The translations under genes were made by a program, and so were the position numbers. Shown piece by piece: positions 51,023 through 59,697 of a DNA stretch of 64,000 nucleotides. The notes under the pieces were generated by a model, which was not told where the DNA came from, did not search any database, and worked only from the letters and a program-made list of their open reading frames with translations. This DNA is from PNOJ01 sp016706845. Its GTDB lineage: Bacteria; Krumholzibacteriota; Krumholzibacteriia; LZORAL124-64-63. The first letter of the stretch is position 1, and the number at the start of each line of letters is the position of its first letter. The stretch covers positions 124,001-188,000 of the forward strand of contig JADJIV010000002.1 in the NCBI GenBank assembly GCA_016706845.1, given 5' to 3'.

Positions 51023-52782
51023 CCGCGCTCCGCCTCGTCCACGACCCGGATGTGCAGCTCCGCCAGCTGGGCGGCGCTGATGCCGCCCGGCGAATCGTCC
51101 AGCGGCGACGAGGCCAGGTAGGTCTTCGGGAATGCGATCACGTCGCGCAGCGACGAGCTCCCGGTCAGCAGCATCGCGATGCGGTCCAGGCCCAGGGCGA
51201 TGCCGCCGTGGGGCGGCGCGCCGTACTCCAGGGCGTCCAGGAAGAAGCCGAACTTGTCGCGCGACTCCTGCTCGGTCATGCCGACCACGCGGAACACCGC
51301 CTCCTGGAGCGCGCGGCGGTGGATGCGGATGCTGCCCGAGCCCAGCTCCACCCCGTTGCAGACCAGGTCGTAGAGCTGGCCGTGGCAGGCGCCGGGATCG
51401 CTCTCGAGCAGGGGCTCGCTCGCGGCGTCGGGCATCGTGAACATGTGGTGGCAGGCCGCCCAGGCGCCGGTCTTCTCGTCCCGCTCGAACAGCGGGAAGC
51501 TGCGCACCCAGGCGAAGGCCCAGGCGCCCTCGGGGATCCAGCCCCGCTGCCCGGCCAGTTCCAGCCGCACCGCTCCCAGCGCCGCGCCGACGGTCGCCGC
51601 CGGACCGGCGCCGAACAGGACCAGGTCGCCCTCGCGCAGCCCGAGCCGCTCGCGCAGCGCCGACTGGAACGGCGCCGGCATGAACTTCGCGATCCCGCCG
51701 TCGAAGCCGTCGGCGGTCGCCTTCGCGAAGGCCATGCCGCGGGCGCCGCGCTTGCGCGCGACCTCCTCGAGGTCGGTGATCTGCTTGCGGCTGTAGCCGG
51801 CGCAGCCCTCGGCGGCGAGGCAGCGCACGACGCCCCCCTCGGCCAGGGCCGCCGTGAAGACGCCGAAGCCGCTGTCGGCCGCCAGGTCGCTCACGTCGCG
51901 GATCGGACAGCCGAAGCGCAGGTCGGGCTTGTCGGAACCGTAGAGGTCCATGGCCTCGGCGTAGGAGAGCCGCGGGAACGGCGTGGGCAGCTCGATGCCG
52001 GCGGCCTCGCGGAACAGGGTCGCCACCATCCCCTCCACGAGCGCGAAGATCTCCGGCTCGGTCACGAAGCTCATCTCGAGGTCGATCTGGGTGTGCTCGG
52101 GCTGGCGGTCCTTGCGCAGGTCCTCGTCCCGCAGGCAGCGCGGCAGCTGGTAGTAGCGGTCCACCCCCGAGACCATCAGGATCTGCTTGTACAGCTGGGG
52201 CGACTGCGGCAGCGCGTAGAAGCGGCCCGGGTGGATGCGGCTGGGCACGACGTAGTCGCGCGCCCCCTCGGGCGTCGTCTTGATCAGCAGCGGCGTCTCG
52301 ACCTCCAGGAAGTCGCGCTCGCCGAGGTAGCGGCGCACCGCCTGGGCGGCCCGGTGGCGCACCATCAGGTTGTTCATCATCTCGGGCCGGCGCAGGTCGA
52401 CGTAGCGGTACTTCAGGCGCAGCTCGTCCGCGGCCTGCGCCGCCTGGTCGAGCTGGAAGGGCAGCGGCTTGCAGGGGTTGAGCACCTCGATCTCCGCCGC
52501 CGCCACCTCGACCGCGCCGGTGGCCATCGTCGCGTTGACCATGCCCTCGGGCCGGGGGCGGACGCGCCCGGACACCGAGATCACCGACTCCAGCTTCACC
52601 AGGCCGCTGCGCGCGGGCAGGTCGCCGTCCTCGAACACCACCTGGACGGTGCCGTAGCGGTCCCGCAGGTCGATGAAGGTGACGCCGCCCATGTCGCGGA
52701 TCTTCGCGGCCCAGCCCGCCAGCCGGACGGTCTCCCCCACGCGGGAGGTGTCGATGTCGCAGCACCGGTGCGTCCGGATCAG
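51019..52782 (-). CDS. aspS: Aspartyl-tRNA synthetase (probable CTG start)
   Basis: Class II synthetase for tRNA-Asp (or Asp/Asn). Complete from RTHRCCDIDTSRVGETV through the OB fold (FIDLRDRYGTVQVVFE) and core (FLEVETPLLIKTTPEGARD, PQSPQLYKQILMVSGVDRYY, motif 2 RCLRDEDLRKDRQPE, motif 3 GGIALGLDRIAML), 587 residues. No ATG, GTG or TTG is in frame at the expected start. The only codon at the right place is CTG 52782, which overlaps the corrected hisS stop as CTGA. Either a rare CTG start or a sequence error is implied. Confidence 0.94.
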   Translation of the reverse strand: MIRTHRCCDIDTSRVGETVRLAGWAAKIRDMGGVTFIDLRDRYGTVQVVFEDGDLPARSGLVKLESVISVSGRVRPRPEGMVNATMATGAVEVAAAEIEVLNPCKPLPFQLDQAAQAADELRLKYRYVDLRRPEMMNNLMVRHRAAQAVRRYLGERDFLEVETPLLIKTTPEGARDYVVPSRIHPGRFYALPQSPQLYKQILMVSGVDRYYQLPRCLRDEDLRKDRQPEHTQIDLEMSFVTEPEIFALVEGMVATLFREAAGIELPTPFPRLSYAEAMDLYGSDKPDLRFGCPIRDVSDLAADSGFGVFTAALAEGGVVRCLAAEGCAGYSRKQITDLEEVARKRGARGMAFAKATADGFDGGIAKFMPAPFQSALRERLGLREGDLVLFGAGPAATVGAALGAVRLELAGQRGWIPEGAWAFAWVRSFPLFERDEKTGAWAACHHMFTMPDAASEPLLESDPGACHGQLYDLVCNGVELGSGSIRIHRRALQEAVFRVVGMTEQESRDKFGFFLDALEYGAPPHGGIALGLDRIAMLLTGSSSLRDVIAFPKTYLASSPLDDSPGGISAAQLAELHIRVVDEAERG

Positions 52783-54077
52783 TTTCGTTTCCGGCTCACA
52801 CCCTCCAGCACCTCCCGCACCGCCGCCAGCAGGCCGTCGCCCGCCACCGCGCGTCTGGTGCCCGTCGCCCAGGTCCTTCATCTGGAAGTTGCCGGCGGCG
52901 AGCTCTTCGTCGCCGGCGATCAGCACGAGCCGCGCCCCGCGCGCGTGGGCGCTCTTCATCTGGGCCTTGACGCCGCGTCCGGTCGTGTCCACCTCGACGC
53001 GGCACACGCCGCGCAGCAGCTCGGCGTGGGCCAGGGCGTGGATCATCGCCGGCTGGCCGAGGCAGGCCATGTAGACGTCCACCGGCGACTGGCGGCTCAG
53101 CTGCGGGTCGAACTCCTCGGGGTACAGGTGCCGCAGCGTGCGCTCGACACCCATCGAAAAACCCACGGCCGGCGTCGGCGGCCCGCCGCACTGCTCGACC
53201 AGCCCGTCGTAGCGCCCGCCGCCGCACAGCGCGCTCTGGCGCAGGTCCTGGCGCGCGGAGATCTCGAACGTCGTGCGCGTGTAGTAGTCGAGCCCGCGCA
53301 CCAGCGACGGGTCCTCCGTCACGCCCACGTCCATCGCGGCCAGCGACGTCCAGCAGCGATGGCGTGGTGGTCGCGGCAGGCGCCGCACACCGCCTCGCTG
53401 ATCGGCCTCACGCCGCCGAGCAGTTCGCGGCAGGACTCGACCTTGCAGTCGAAGAGCCGCAGCGGGTTGATCTCCAGGCGCGCGCGGCAGGTCTCCGGCA
53501 CCTCGGCATGCGCGCCCGCGCGACCAGGGCCTTCAGTTCCGCCACGTAGGCGGGCCGGCACTCGGGACAGCCGATCGTGTTGACCTGGACCAGCAGGCCC
53601 CGGGCATCGACGGCGTCGAACAGGGACATCGCCGGCGCGGATCACCTCGGCGTCCAGGACCGGCGAAGGCGAGCCGATGGCCTCGACGCCCAACTGGTGG
53701 AACTGGCGGTAGCGCCCCGCCTGCGGCCGGTCGTAGCGGAACATGGGACCGAGGTAGTAGAACTTCAGGGTGCCCGGCTGCCGGGTCAGGCCGTTCTCGA
53801 GGTAGGCCCGGACCACGGACGCGGTCGCCTCGGGCCGCAGGGTGATCTGCTCGCCGCCCTTGGTCTCGAAGGAGTACATCTCCTTGTCGACGATGTCGGT
53901 CCCCGAGCCCACCGCGCGGGTGAACAGGTCCGTCGGTTCGATCAGCGGCGTACGGATCTCGCCGAAACCGTAGCGCTCCAGCACTTCCCGCCAGCGCTCT
54001 TCGCACCAGCGCCAGCGCTCCATCTCCTCGAGCAGGACGTCGCGCGTGCCCCGGGGCCGCCTGTACCTGATGTCCAT
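52779..54077 (-). CDS. hisS: Histidyl-tRNA synthetase (four frameshifts)
   Basis: Class II HisRS, about 432 residues. Segments in three frames fit one protein: RYRRPRGTRDVLLEEMERW, TLRPEATASVVRAYLENGL, FRYDRPQAGRYRQFHQLGVE; then FDAVDARGLLVQVNTIGCPEC; then RLFDCKVESCRELL; then VRGLDYYTRTTFEI, ALCGGGRYDGLV, GVERTLRHL and AGDEELAAGNFQMKDL. Breaks are near 53632 (extra), 53515 (missing), 53355 (missing) and 52850 (extra). They cancel, so total length is a multiple of three. The stop TGA at 52779 overlaps the aspS start. Four indels in one essential gene point to sequence error, not decay. Confidence 0.88.
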
Positions 54078-54110
54078 GCTTGCTTCGCTCCTCGGTCGGG
54101 GTCCCGCCGG

Positions 54111-55043
54111 TCAGGGACGCCGGGTGTCGCCGACGACCACGATCATGACCTCCGGCGGCGACAGCGCCACGAGGCTGCAGGCCGCGGGCAGTTGCACGTC
54201 GGGCCGCACGGTGTGCGCTCCCGGGCCGAAATTCCCGGCGGCGACCGTCAGCGCGACGGCTTCGTCCGCCATGGCGGCCAGGTCCGCAGCCGGGCCGCGG
54301 ACCTCGACGTCCGCCACGGGGGGGAAAACCTCGACGCGGAGGCTCCCGCTGTCAAGCCGGGGCACCAGCGGGATGCGCTCGAAGACCCGGTTGCCCGCCT
54401 CGGCCACCACCGCCGTGACGCGCACCTCCCGCGGCACGGTCCAGAGCTGCGACCGGGGCGCGTGCACGGCCCGCATGATCTCGAGCCGCCCCGTTCCGCG
54501 GCCGATCGCGACCGGGTCCGTGCGCGGCTGTCCCGCGCCCGGCAGGAAACGGGAGGGGCCGACCAGCTGGACGATGGCCGGCGAGGCGACCGGCGCCGCG
54601 GTCAGCACCCGGTCCGCATGCGGGCTGTCGGCGATCGGGACCTCGACGGAAACCGCGATCGAGTCGACGCGGTCCACGTAGAGTTCGAGCCGTTTGGGGG
54701 CCGTCACCAGGATGTCCACGAGCTCGCCCCGCCGGCCGTCGACCGACACTTCCCGCTGGACCACGCTGCCGGGCTCCGCCCCGCTGAGGTCCACGAGCGC
54801 CTCGCCGAGGTCGCGCCCGAAGTACCGGTTCAGGAAGAAGTTCAGCTTCGAGCCGCCGGCGCGGATCCGCACCGAGTCCGGCACGAGGTTGCCGGCCAGG
54901 GTGCAGCCGCTGGCCAGCCCGGTCACGCGCAGCGGCACTTCCACCTCGCGGGTGACCTGGCGGTCGGAAGCCACCTGGATCCACAGCAGGATCGAGACGG
55001 CCAGGCAGCAGATCTTCAGCAGGTGCCGGTTCATGACGCGCAT
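54111..55043 (-). CDS. YbbR-domain protein (CdaR-like)
   Basis: 310 residues: one N-terminal membrane anchor (HLLKICCLAVSILLWIQVAS) followed by repeated YbbR-like beta domains (EVPLRVTGLASGC, VEVPIADSPHADRVLT, VRVTAVVAEAGNRVFERIPL). In other bacteria such proteins (CdaR) regulate the diadenylate cyclase CdaA. With the PgpH-like phosphodiesterase in the same gene run this hints at c-di-AMP metabolism. No cdaA is in the window, though it often lies next to ybbR. Confidence 0.8.
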   Translation of the reverse strand: MRVMNRHLLKICCLAVSILLWIQVASDRQVTREVEVPLRVTGLASGCTLAGNLVPDSVRIRAGGSKLNFFLNRYFGRDLGEALVDLSGAEPGSVVQREVSVDGRRGELVDILVTAPKRLELYVDRVDSIAVSVEVPIADSPHADRVLTAAPVASPAIVQLVGPSRFLPGAGQPRTDPVAIGRGTGRLEIMRAVHAPRSQLWTVPREVRVTAVVAEAGNRVFERIPLVPRLDSGSLRVEVFPPVADVEVRGPAADLAAMADEAVALTVAAGNFGPGAHTVRPDVQLPAACSLVALSPPEVMIVVVGDTRRP

Positions 55044-55070
55044 CGCCTTTCGGGGATTGCGGGAGCCGGG

Positions 55071-56528
55071 TCAGGGCAGCAGCAGCTTCTGGCCGATCAT
55101 CACCCGGTCGGTCTTGAGCTTGTTGCGTTCCTTGATCGCCTTGACCGTCGTGCGGTGCCGCTGCGCCAGCGCGGAGAGCGAGTCCCCCCTGCGCACCACG
55201 TAGCGGGTCTGCCACTCGGCGGTCTTCGCGACCTCGGTCAGGGGCCGCTCGCCGCGCCAGGCGAGGACGCCGTCGCACAGGATCCGGGCCAGCTTGCGGC
55301 GACCCTCGGCCGACTCGAGCAGCGCGCGGTCGGCCCGGTTGGAGAGGTAGGCCACCTCGACCAGGACCGAGGGCATCGCCAGCGTGCGCAGCACCTGGAA
55401 GCCCGCCTGCTTGACCTTCTTGGCCGCGACCACGCGCGAGCGGCGCGCCTCCTGCAGCAGGTGCTCGGCGAGCCGGTTCGACTGGGTCAGCACCTGGCTG
55501 AGCCGCAGGTCCATCAGGATGGTGAGCACCGCGTCGTCGTCGCGCTCCTGCGGCGCGAGGCCGACGAGGTCGGCGGCGTTCTCCTTGTTCGCGAGCTCGC
55601 GCGCCTCGCGGTCGGTCGCCTTCTGCTGCGAGAGGAGGTAGACCTCCATGCCGTTGATCGCGCCGTTGCGGTGCGTGTTGGCGTGGACCGACACGAACAG
55701 GTCCCCGCCGGCCTCCTTGGCGATGCGCACGCGGTCGGCGAGGCTGACAAAGTAGTCGCCCTTGCGCGTCAGCACCGCCCGGTAGCCCTCGCGCGCATCG
55801 ACGAGGCGGGCCAGTTCCAGCGCGATCGCCAGCACCACGTCCTTCTCGCGCAGGCCCTTGCGGATCGCGCCGGGATCCATGCCCCCGTGTCCGGCGTCGA
55901 TCACGACGGTCACCGGCCGCGATGCGGGCTGCGTCCGCGGGGGGCGCCGGTCCGCGCCGACCCGCGCAGTATCGGCCGGCACGGGGGCCGCCGCCAGGGT
56001 GTCGGCCGCCGCCGTGCCCTTGTCGTCGGCCGGCGTCTCGGCCGGCGTCTCGGCGGGCTTCCCGACGGGGACCGCCGGGGGCGTCACCACGGCGGGCGCC
56101 GCTCCGGGCGCGCGGAAGACATCGATCACGATGCGGTCCGGCCGGCCATCGGCGGCCTTCAAGGCGAAGTGGCGGAACCGGAGGTCCCCGGCCAGGTCGA
56201 GCACCACCTGGGCGCGTCCCGACAGGGCGTTCTTGCGCACGCGCAGCAGGGTGCCGTCACCGACCTCGAGCGTGGCCGATTTGCGGAAGCTGGCCGCGGC
56301 GATGTTGACCGAGATGCGGTCGGGGCCGGTGACGCGGCGCAGGTCGTAGGCGGCGGGTCCCGACAGGTCCAGGACGACGCGGGTATGGTCGGGAGCGGTC
56401 CAGAACCTGACCTGATCGACCACGACGCCCGCGCGCGCGGCCGGGACGATCCCCAGGAGCAGGAACACGATGAGCCGCGCCGCGGCGGGGGTTCGCCGCC
56501 GGGCGATGACGTAGGATCTGGGCCTCAT
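55071..56528 (-). CDS. N-acetylmuramoyl-L-alanine amidase (AMIN - Amidase_3 - LysM)
   Basis: Cell-wall amidase that should split septal peptidoglycan. The 485 residues contain a signal segment (LIVFLLLGIVPAARA), an AMIN domain (about 40-140), a Pro/Ala/Thr linker with a short tandem repeat (AETPAETPA), an Amidase_3 domain with zinc-site VVIDAGHGGMDPGAIRKGL (about 213), SVHANTHRNGAINGMEVYLL and VLVEVAYLSNRADRAL, and a C-terminal LysM (YVVRRGDSLSALAQRH). Closest in layout to AmiC/AmiA. Intact frame. Confidence 0.94.
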   Translation of the reverse strand: MRPRSYVIARRRTPAAARLIVFLLLGIVPAARAGVVVDQVRFWTAPDHTRVVLDLSGPAAYDLRRVTGPDRISVNIAAASFRKSATLEVGDGTLLRVRKNALSGRAQVVLDLAGDLRFRHFALKAADGRPDRIVIDVFRAPGAAPAVVTPPAVPVGKPAETPAETPADDKGTAAADTLAAAPVPADTARVGADRRPPRTQPASRPVTVVIDAGHGGMDPGAIRKGLREKDVVLAIALELARLVDAREGYRAVLTRKGDYFVSLADRVRIAKEAGGDLFVSVHANTHRNGAINGMEVYLLSQQKATDREARELANKENAADLVGLAPQERDDDAVLTILMDLRLSQVLTQSNRLAEHLLQEARRSRVVAAKKVKQAGFQVLRTLAMPSVLVEVAYLSNRADRALLESAEGRRKLARILCDGVLAWRGERPLTEVAKTAEWQTRYVVRRGDSLSALAQRHRTTVKAIKERNKLKTDRVMIGQKLLLP

Positions 56529-56648
56529 GCCGGGTGCGCGCTCCTCTTCCCGGGATAACGGATCACGGGCGAGCGGACCATAGCACAGGCCGCCGGGCGC
56601 GCCAACAGGAGAACCCGGCCGGACCGGGCAGCAACGGCGCGCTGGCCG

Positions 56649-57497
56649 TCAGGCGTAATCGCGCAGCAGCTCGCGTCCCGCCGCCTGCCGCATCTTGCGC
56701 AGGGCCTTCTCCTTGATCTGGCGGATGCGCTCGCGGGTGAGGCCCAGGCGGTGGCCGATCGCCTCGAGCGTGAGCGCCTCGTCGTCGTCCAATCCGTAGT
56801 AGAGCACGATGACCGTCGCCTCGCGGTCGCTGAGCGCGGCCAGGCTGCGCCGGACATCCTCGCGCATGACGCGCTCCAGCAGCCGGGCGTCGGCCCGGGG
56901 CTGGTCGTCGTCGGTGAGCGTCTCGCTCAGGGGGCGGTCCCCCGTGTCGACGTCGTCGAGGGCGACTTCGCCGCCGCCGAGTTCCAGGCTGCGGCGTACG
57001 TCGCCGGTGGCCAGGCCGAGGATCGCGCCGATCTGCTCGGCCGACGGGTTCTCCTGGCCCTCGCTCTGCAGTTGCGTGCGGGCCCGGTTGACCTTCAGCA
57101 GCTGGGCCGTCTGGTTCTGGGGCAGGCGCACCAGGCGCGAGTGGTCCAGCAGCGCCTGCAGGATCGACTGGCGGATCCACCACACGGCGTAGGAGATGAA
57201 CTTGAAGCCGCGGGTCTCGTCGAAGCGGTCGGCCGCCTTGAGCAGCCCGAGGTTGCCCTCGTTGACGAGGTCCGCGAGCGTCAGCCCCTGGTGGACGTAG
57301 CGCTTGGCCACCGTCACCACGAAGCGCAGGTTCGCGTTGACGAGACATTGCAGGGCGTCGCGATCGCCGGCGCGGCTGCGCCGGGCGAGGTCCGCCTCCT
57401 GTTCGCGCGTCAGCAGGGCGTAGCGGTTGATTTCCCGGAAGTAGACTTCCAGGCTCTTCTCGTGCATGGGGGGCACGATCGATGGTCTGTTCGCCAT
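56649..57497 (-). CDS. RNA polymerase sigma factor, RpoD/RpoS group
   Basis: 282 residues with region 1.2 (YFREINRYALLTREQEADLA), region 2 (NANLRFVVTVAKRYVHQGL, DLVNEGNLGLLKAADRFD, FISYAVWWIRQSI), region 3 and region 4 (LEAIGHRLGLTRERIRQIKE). The short form without region 1.1 resembles primary sigma factors of FCB-group bacteria, so it could be the housekeeping sigma or an RpoS-like relative. I chose ATG 57497 because GAGGTGG is five bases upstream; a GTG at 57506 lies inside that site. Confidence 0.92.
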   Translation of the reverse strand: MANRPSIVPPMHEKSLEVYFREINRYALLTREQEADLARRSRAGDRDALQCLVNANLRFVVTVAKRYVHQGLTLADLVNEGNLGLLKAADRFDETRGFKFISYAVWWIRQSILQALLDHSRLVRLPQNQTAQLLKVNRARTQLQSEGQENPSAEQIGAILGLATGDVRRSLELGGGEVALDDVDTGDRPLSETLTDDDQPRADARLLERVMREDVRRSLAALSDREATVIVLYYGLDDDEALTLEAIGHRLGLTRERIRQIKEKALRKMRQAAGRELLRDYA

Positions 57498-57563
57498 GAC
57501 GTCCACCTCTTCCCTTTCAGTGCACGGACCCGGTCGGTCCGGGGAGTCCGCCCCGGACCTCGG

Positions 57564-59018
57564 CTAGCCCTCTCGCGACCCCGGCTCCCGCTCGAGCAGG
57601 CGGTAGCTCTCCACGCCGCCCGACACGATCAGCAGCATGACGGGCCCCTCGCCGCCGGCGGCCTGCTGCTGCAGGCGGCGCCACGTCGCGACGCCGTCGG
57701 CCGGCTGCCCGTCGACTTCGCGGACCACGTCGCCGGGGTGCAGGCCCGCTTCGGCGGCGGCGCTTCCCGGCTCGACCCCGACGATCATCATGCCCTTGCC
57801 GGCGACGATCCCCAGCGCGTCCCGCAGACGCACGACCCGCGGGTCGTCCCCGTCGGCGGGTTCGGCCGTGATGCCGAGCCAGGCGCCGGCGGCGGGCCCG
57901 GCGTCGACGGGGCCGGCGCTCTCCTCGGACGGAGTCACGGTCAGGGCGACCTCGCGCCCGTCGCGCCGGACCCGGCAGGCGACGGCGCGTCCGACGTCGG
58001 CGTCGCCCACCAGGAACTGCAGGTCCCGATCAGCGGCCACGGGCCGGCCGCCGAATTCCACGATGACGTCCCCGGGCTGCAGCCCGGCGCCGGCCGCGGG
58101 CGTGCCGGGCAGGACCGTCTCGACCAGCGCGCCGCGCAGCTGACCTTCGCTGACGAAGTCGACCGTGACCGCGCCGAGGTAGCCGCGCACGACGCGGCCG
58201 TGCGCGGCGATCTGCTCGAACACGCGACGCGCGTAGTTGCTCGGGATGGCGAAGCCGATCCCCTGGCCGGCGCTGTTGATGGCCGTGTTGACGCCGATCA
58301 CGCGCCCGGCGAGGTCCAGCAGCGGACCGCCGCTGTTGCCGAAGTTGATGGCGGCGTCCGTCTGCAGGAAGTCCTGGTAGCGGGGCGCGCCGCCGTGGAT
58401 GGCCAGGTCCCGCCGCCCCTTGGCGCTGACGACGCCCACGGTGAGGCTGCCCTCGAGGTTGCCGAAGGGGTTGCCGACCGCGATCGCCCAGTCCCCCACG
58501 CGCACGCGGTCGGAATCCCCGAAGACCAGCGGCTCCAGCCCGGAGCGGTCGATCTTCAGCACCGCGAGATCGCTGGCGGGGTCCGTCCCGACGACCTCCG
58601 CAACGACCGCCTGCTGTTCCCCGCTCAGCCTCACGGTCACCACGTCGGCGCCGGCGATCACGTGGTTGTTGGTCAGGATGTGGCCGGCCTGGCTGACGAC
58701 GAAGCCGGTGCCGCTGCCCGGCGGCGCGAAGGGGGTGCCCTCGCCGGGGCCGCCCGGGAAGAACTCCCGGTACATCTCCTGCATCGGGTCGAGGTCCAGC
58801 CCGCCGCGGGGGTCGCGCTCGACGCGGATGTTCACGACCGACGGCCGCACGCGGTCCGCCACCGCCGTGAACGGCGAATCCGGAGGCGGCCCGGCGTCCA
58901 GCCGCGACAGCGGGCGGTCCTGGGCCGAGGCCCGGCCGCCCGGCGCGACCGGCAGGCACAGCAGGAGCGCCGCGGCAAGGGCGGCGATCAGGATGGAGTC
59001 GTGGCGGCGAACGTTCAC
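57564..59018 (-). CDS. DegP/HtrA-type periplasmic serine protease
   Basis: 484 residues: signal peptide (ILIAALAAALLLCLPVAPGG), then a trypsin-like domain with the complete triad, His in ILTNNHVIAGADVV (about 118), Asp in ASDLAVLKID (about 149) and Ser in INFGNSGGPLLDLAGRVIG (about 228). Two PDZ domains follow (about 265-350 and 385-475). It should degrade misfolded envelope proteins. Its own promoter (59164-59193) lies about 145-175 bases upstream, which suits stress-controlled expression. Confidence 0.95.
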   Translation of the reverse strand: MNVRRHDSILIAALAAALLLCLPVAPGGRASAQDRPLSRLDAGPPPDSPFTAVADRVRPSVVNIRVERDPRGGLDLDPMQEMYREFFPGGPGEGTPFAPPGSGTGFVVSQAGHILTNNHVIAGADVVTVRLSGEQQAVVAEVVGTDPASDLAVLKIDRSGLEPLVFGDSDRVRVGDWAIAVGNPFGNLEGSLTVGVVSAKGRRDLAIHGGAPRYQDFLQTDAAINFGNSGGPLLDLAGRVIGVNTAINSAGQGIGFAIPSNYARRVFEQIAAHGRVVRGYLGAVTVDFVSEGQLRGALVETVLPGTPAAGAGLQPGDVIVEFGGRPVAADRDLQFLVGDADVGRAVACRVRRDGREVALTVTPSEESAGPVDAGPAAGAWLGITAEPADGDDPRVVRLRDALGIVAGKGMMIVGVEPGSAAAEAGLHPGDVVREVDGQPADGVATWRRLQQQAAGGEGPVMLLIVSGGVESYRLLEREPGSREG

Positions 59019-59163
59019 GGGAGCTCCCGGGCTGCGGTGACACCGCGGGCCGCTGATGCGGACCGCAGAACGCGGCAGTGCCGGTCGCTTCGTGGGGGGA
59101 GCGGCTGGGTGGGACCAGGGTCGGCCGGCCGCGGGGCGACCAGCCTGTTGCAGGGATGAACCG

Positions 59164-59193
59164 ATACTACCCTACATGGATATAGGCGGTCAA
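59164..59193 (-). promoter_or_regulatory. Sigma-70-type promoter of the HtrA gene
   Basis: TTGACC (-35, 59188-59193) and TAGTAT (-10, 59164-59169) with an 18-base spacer on the minus strand, in an AT-richer pocket just after the small coiled-coil gene. It leaves a leader of about 140 bases before the htrA start. Confidence 0.55.
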
Positions 59194-59209
59194 GTGTTAT
59201 CGCAACCGC

Positions 59210-59596
59210 TCAGTACGGGCGGGGATCGCCTTCTTCGTCGTCGTCGCGGGGCGCCCCGCGGCTGCGCGGCAACCCGGGATCCGCGAGTCCGCGCCGCCGG
59301 CGTTCGCTGTCGCGGATCTCCTCGATCTCGCGCCGCTTCACCTCGAGGTCGGCCTCGAGCTTCTGGATCCGTTCGACGAGGTCCAGCACGGCGGGGTCGG
59401 CGCCGAAATCGGTCCGCCCCTGCAGGAGCCCCTCGTGGACGAGCTTGCCGATCTCGCTGTAGCGGCGCTCGATGTCGCGGCCGATCCCGAAGATGTCGTA
59501 GCGCCGCGAGCCGACCCGCGCCAGCTCCCCGGTCTTCTCGGCCGCGGTGTCGTACCACGCGCCCGCGTTCCTGCGCAGATCGTCCCAGACGCCCAT
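59210..59596 (-). CDS. Small coiled-coil protein of unknown function
   Basis: 128 residues. ATG 59596 has an AGGAAG site. The first half (GVWDDLRRNAGAWYDTAAEK, LARVGSRRYDIFGIGRD, IERRYSEIGKLVHEGLL) is helical and resembles small proteins that precede zinc-ribbon or membrane-stress modules. Residues 75-105 form a likely coiled coil (LDLVERIQKLEADLEVKRRE), and the tail is Arg/Asp-rich and disordered. No signal peptide or membrane segment is seen. Likely co-regulated with the downstream HtrA gene, although that gene has its own promoter. Confidence 0.75.
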   Translation of the reverse strand: MGVWDDLRRNAGAWYDTAAEKTGELARVGSRRYDIFGIGRDIERRYSEIGKLVHEGLLQGRTDFGADPAVLDLVERIQKLEADLEVKRREIEEIRDSERRRRGLADPGLPRSRGAPRDDDEEGDPRPY

Positions 59597-59647
59597 CGCT
59601 TCCTCCCCTGCTGCGGTCCGTGGCCCCGCGCCGTGGCCGAAAACACC

Positions 59648-59697
59648 TTGCCGCGAACGCGCCATTCATATACTAACATCCGACCATGTTCAAGAAC
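59648..59697. promoter_or_regulatory. Divergent, overlapping promoters
   Basis: On the plus strand, TATACT (59669-59674) is a good -10 with TTGCCG 15 bases upstream as a poor -35. The start site would fall about five bases before the LpxH-like ATG at 59686, which has no ribosome site. On the minus strand, TTGAAC with TATGAA 17 bases on could serve the coiled-coil gene. Confidence 0.4.

Noticed and set aside
51019..53388. A 789-residue open frame joining the end of hisS to aspS
   Set aside because: The frame passes from HisRS sequence into an out-of-frame stretch (TRGGGRRPAGGGAGG) before AspRS. Frame correction ends hisS at 52779.
56033..56062. 12-base tandem repeat
   Set aside because: It encodes the AETPAETPA linker of the amidase; only about two copies are present.
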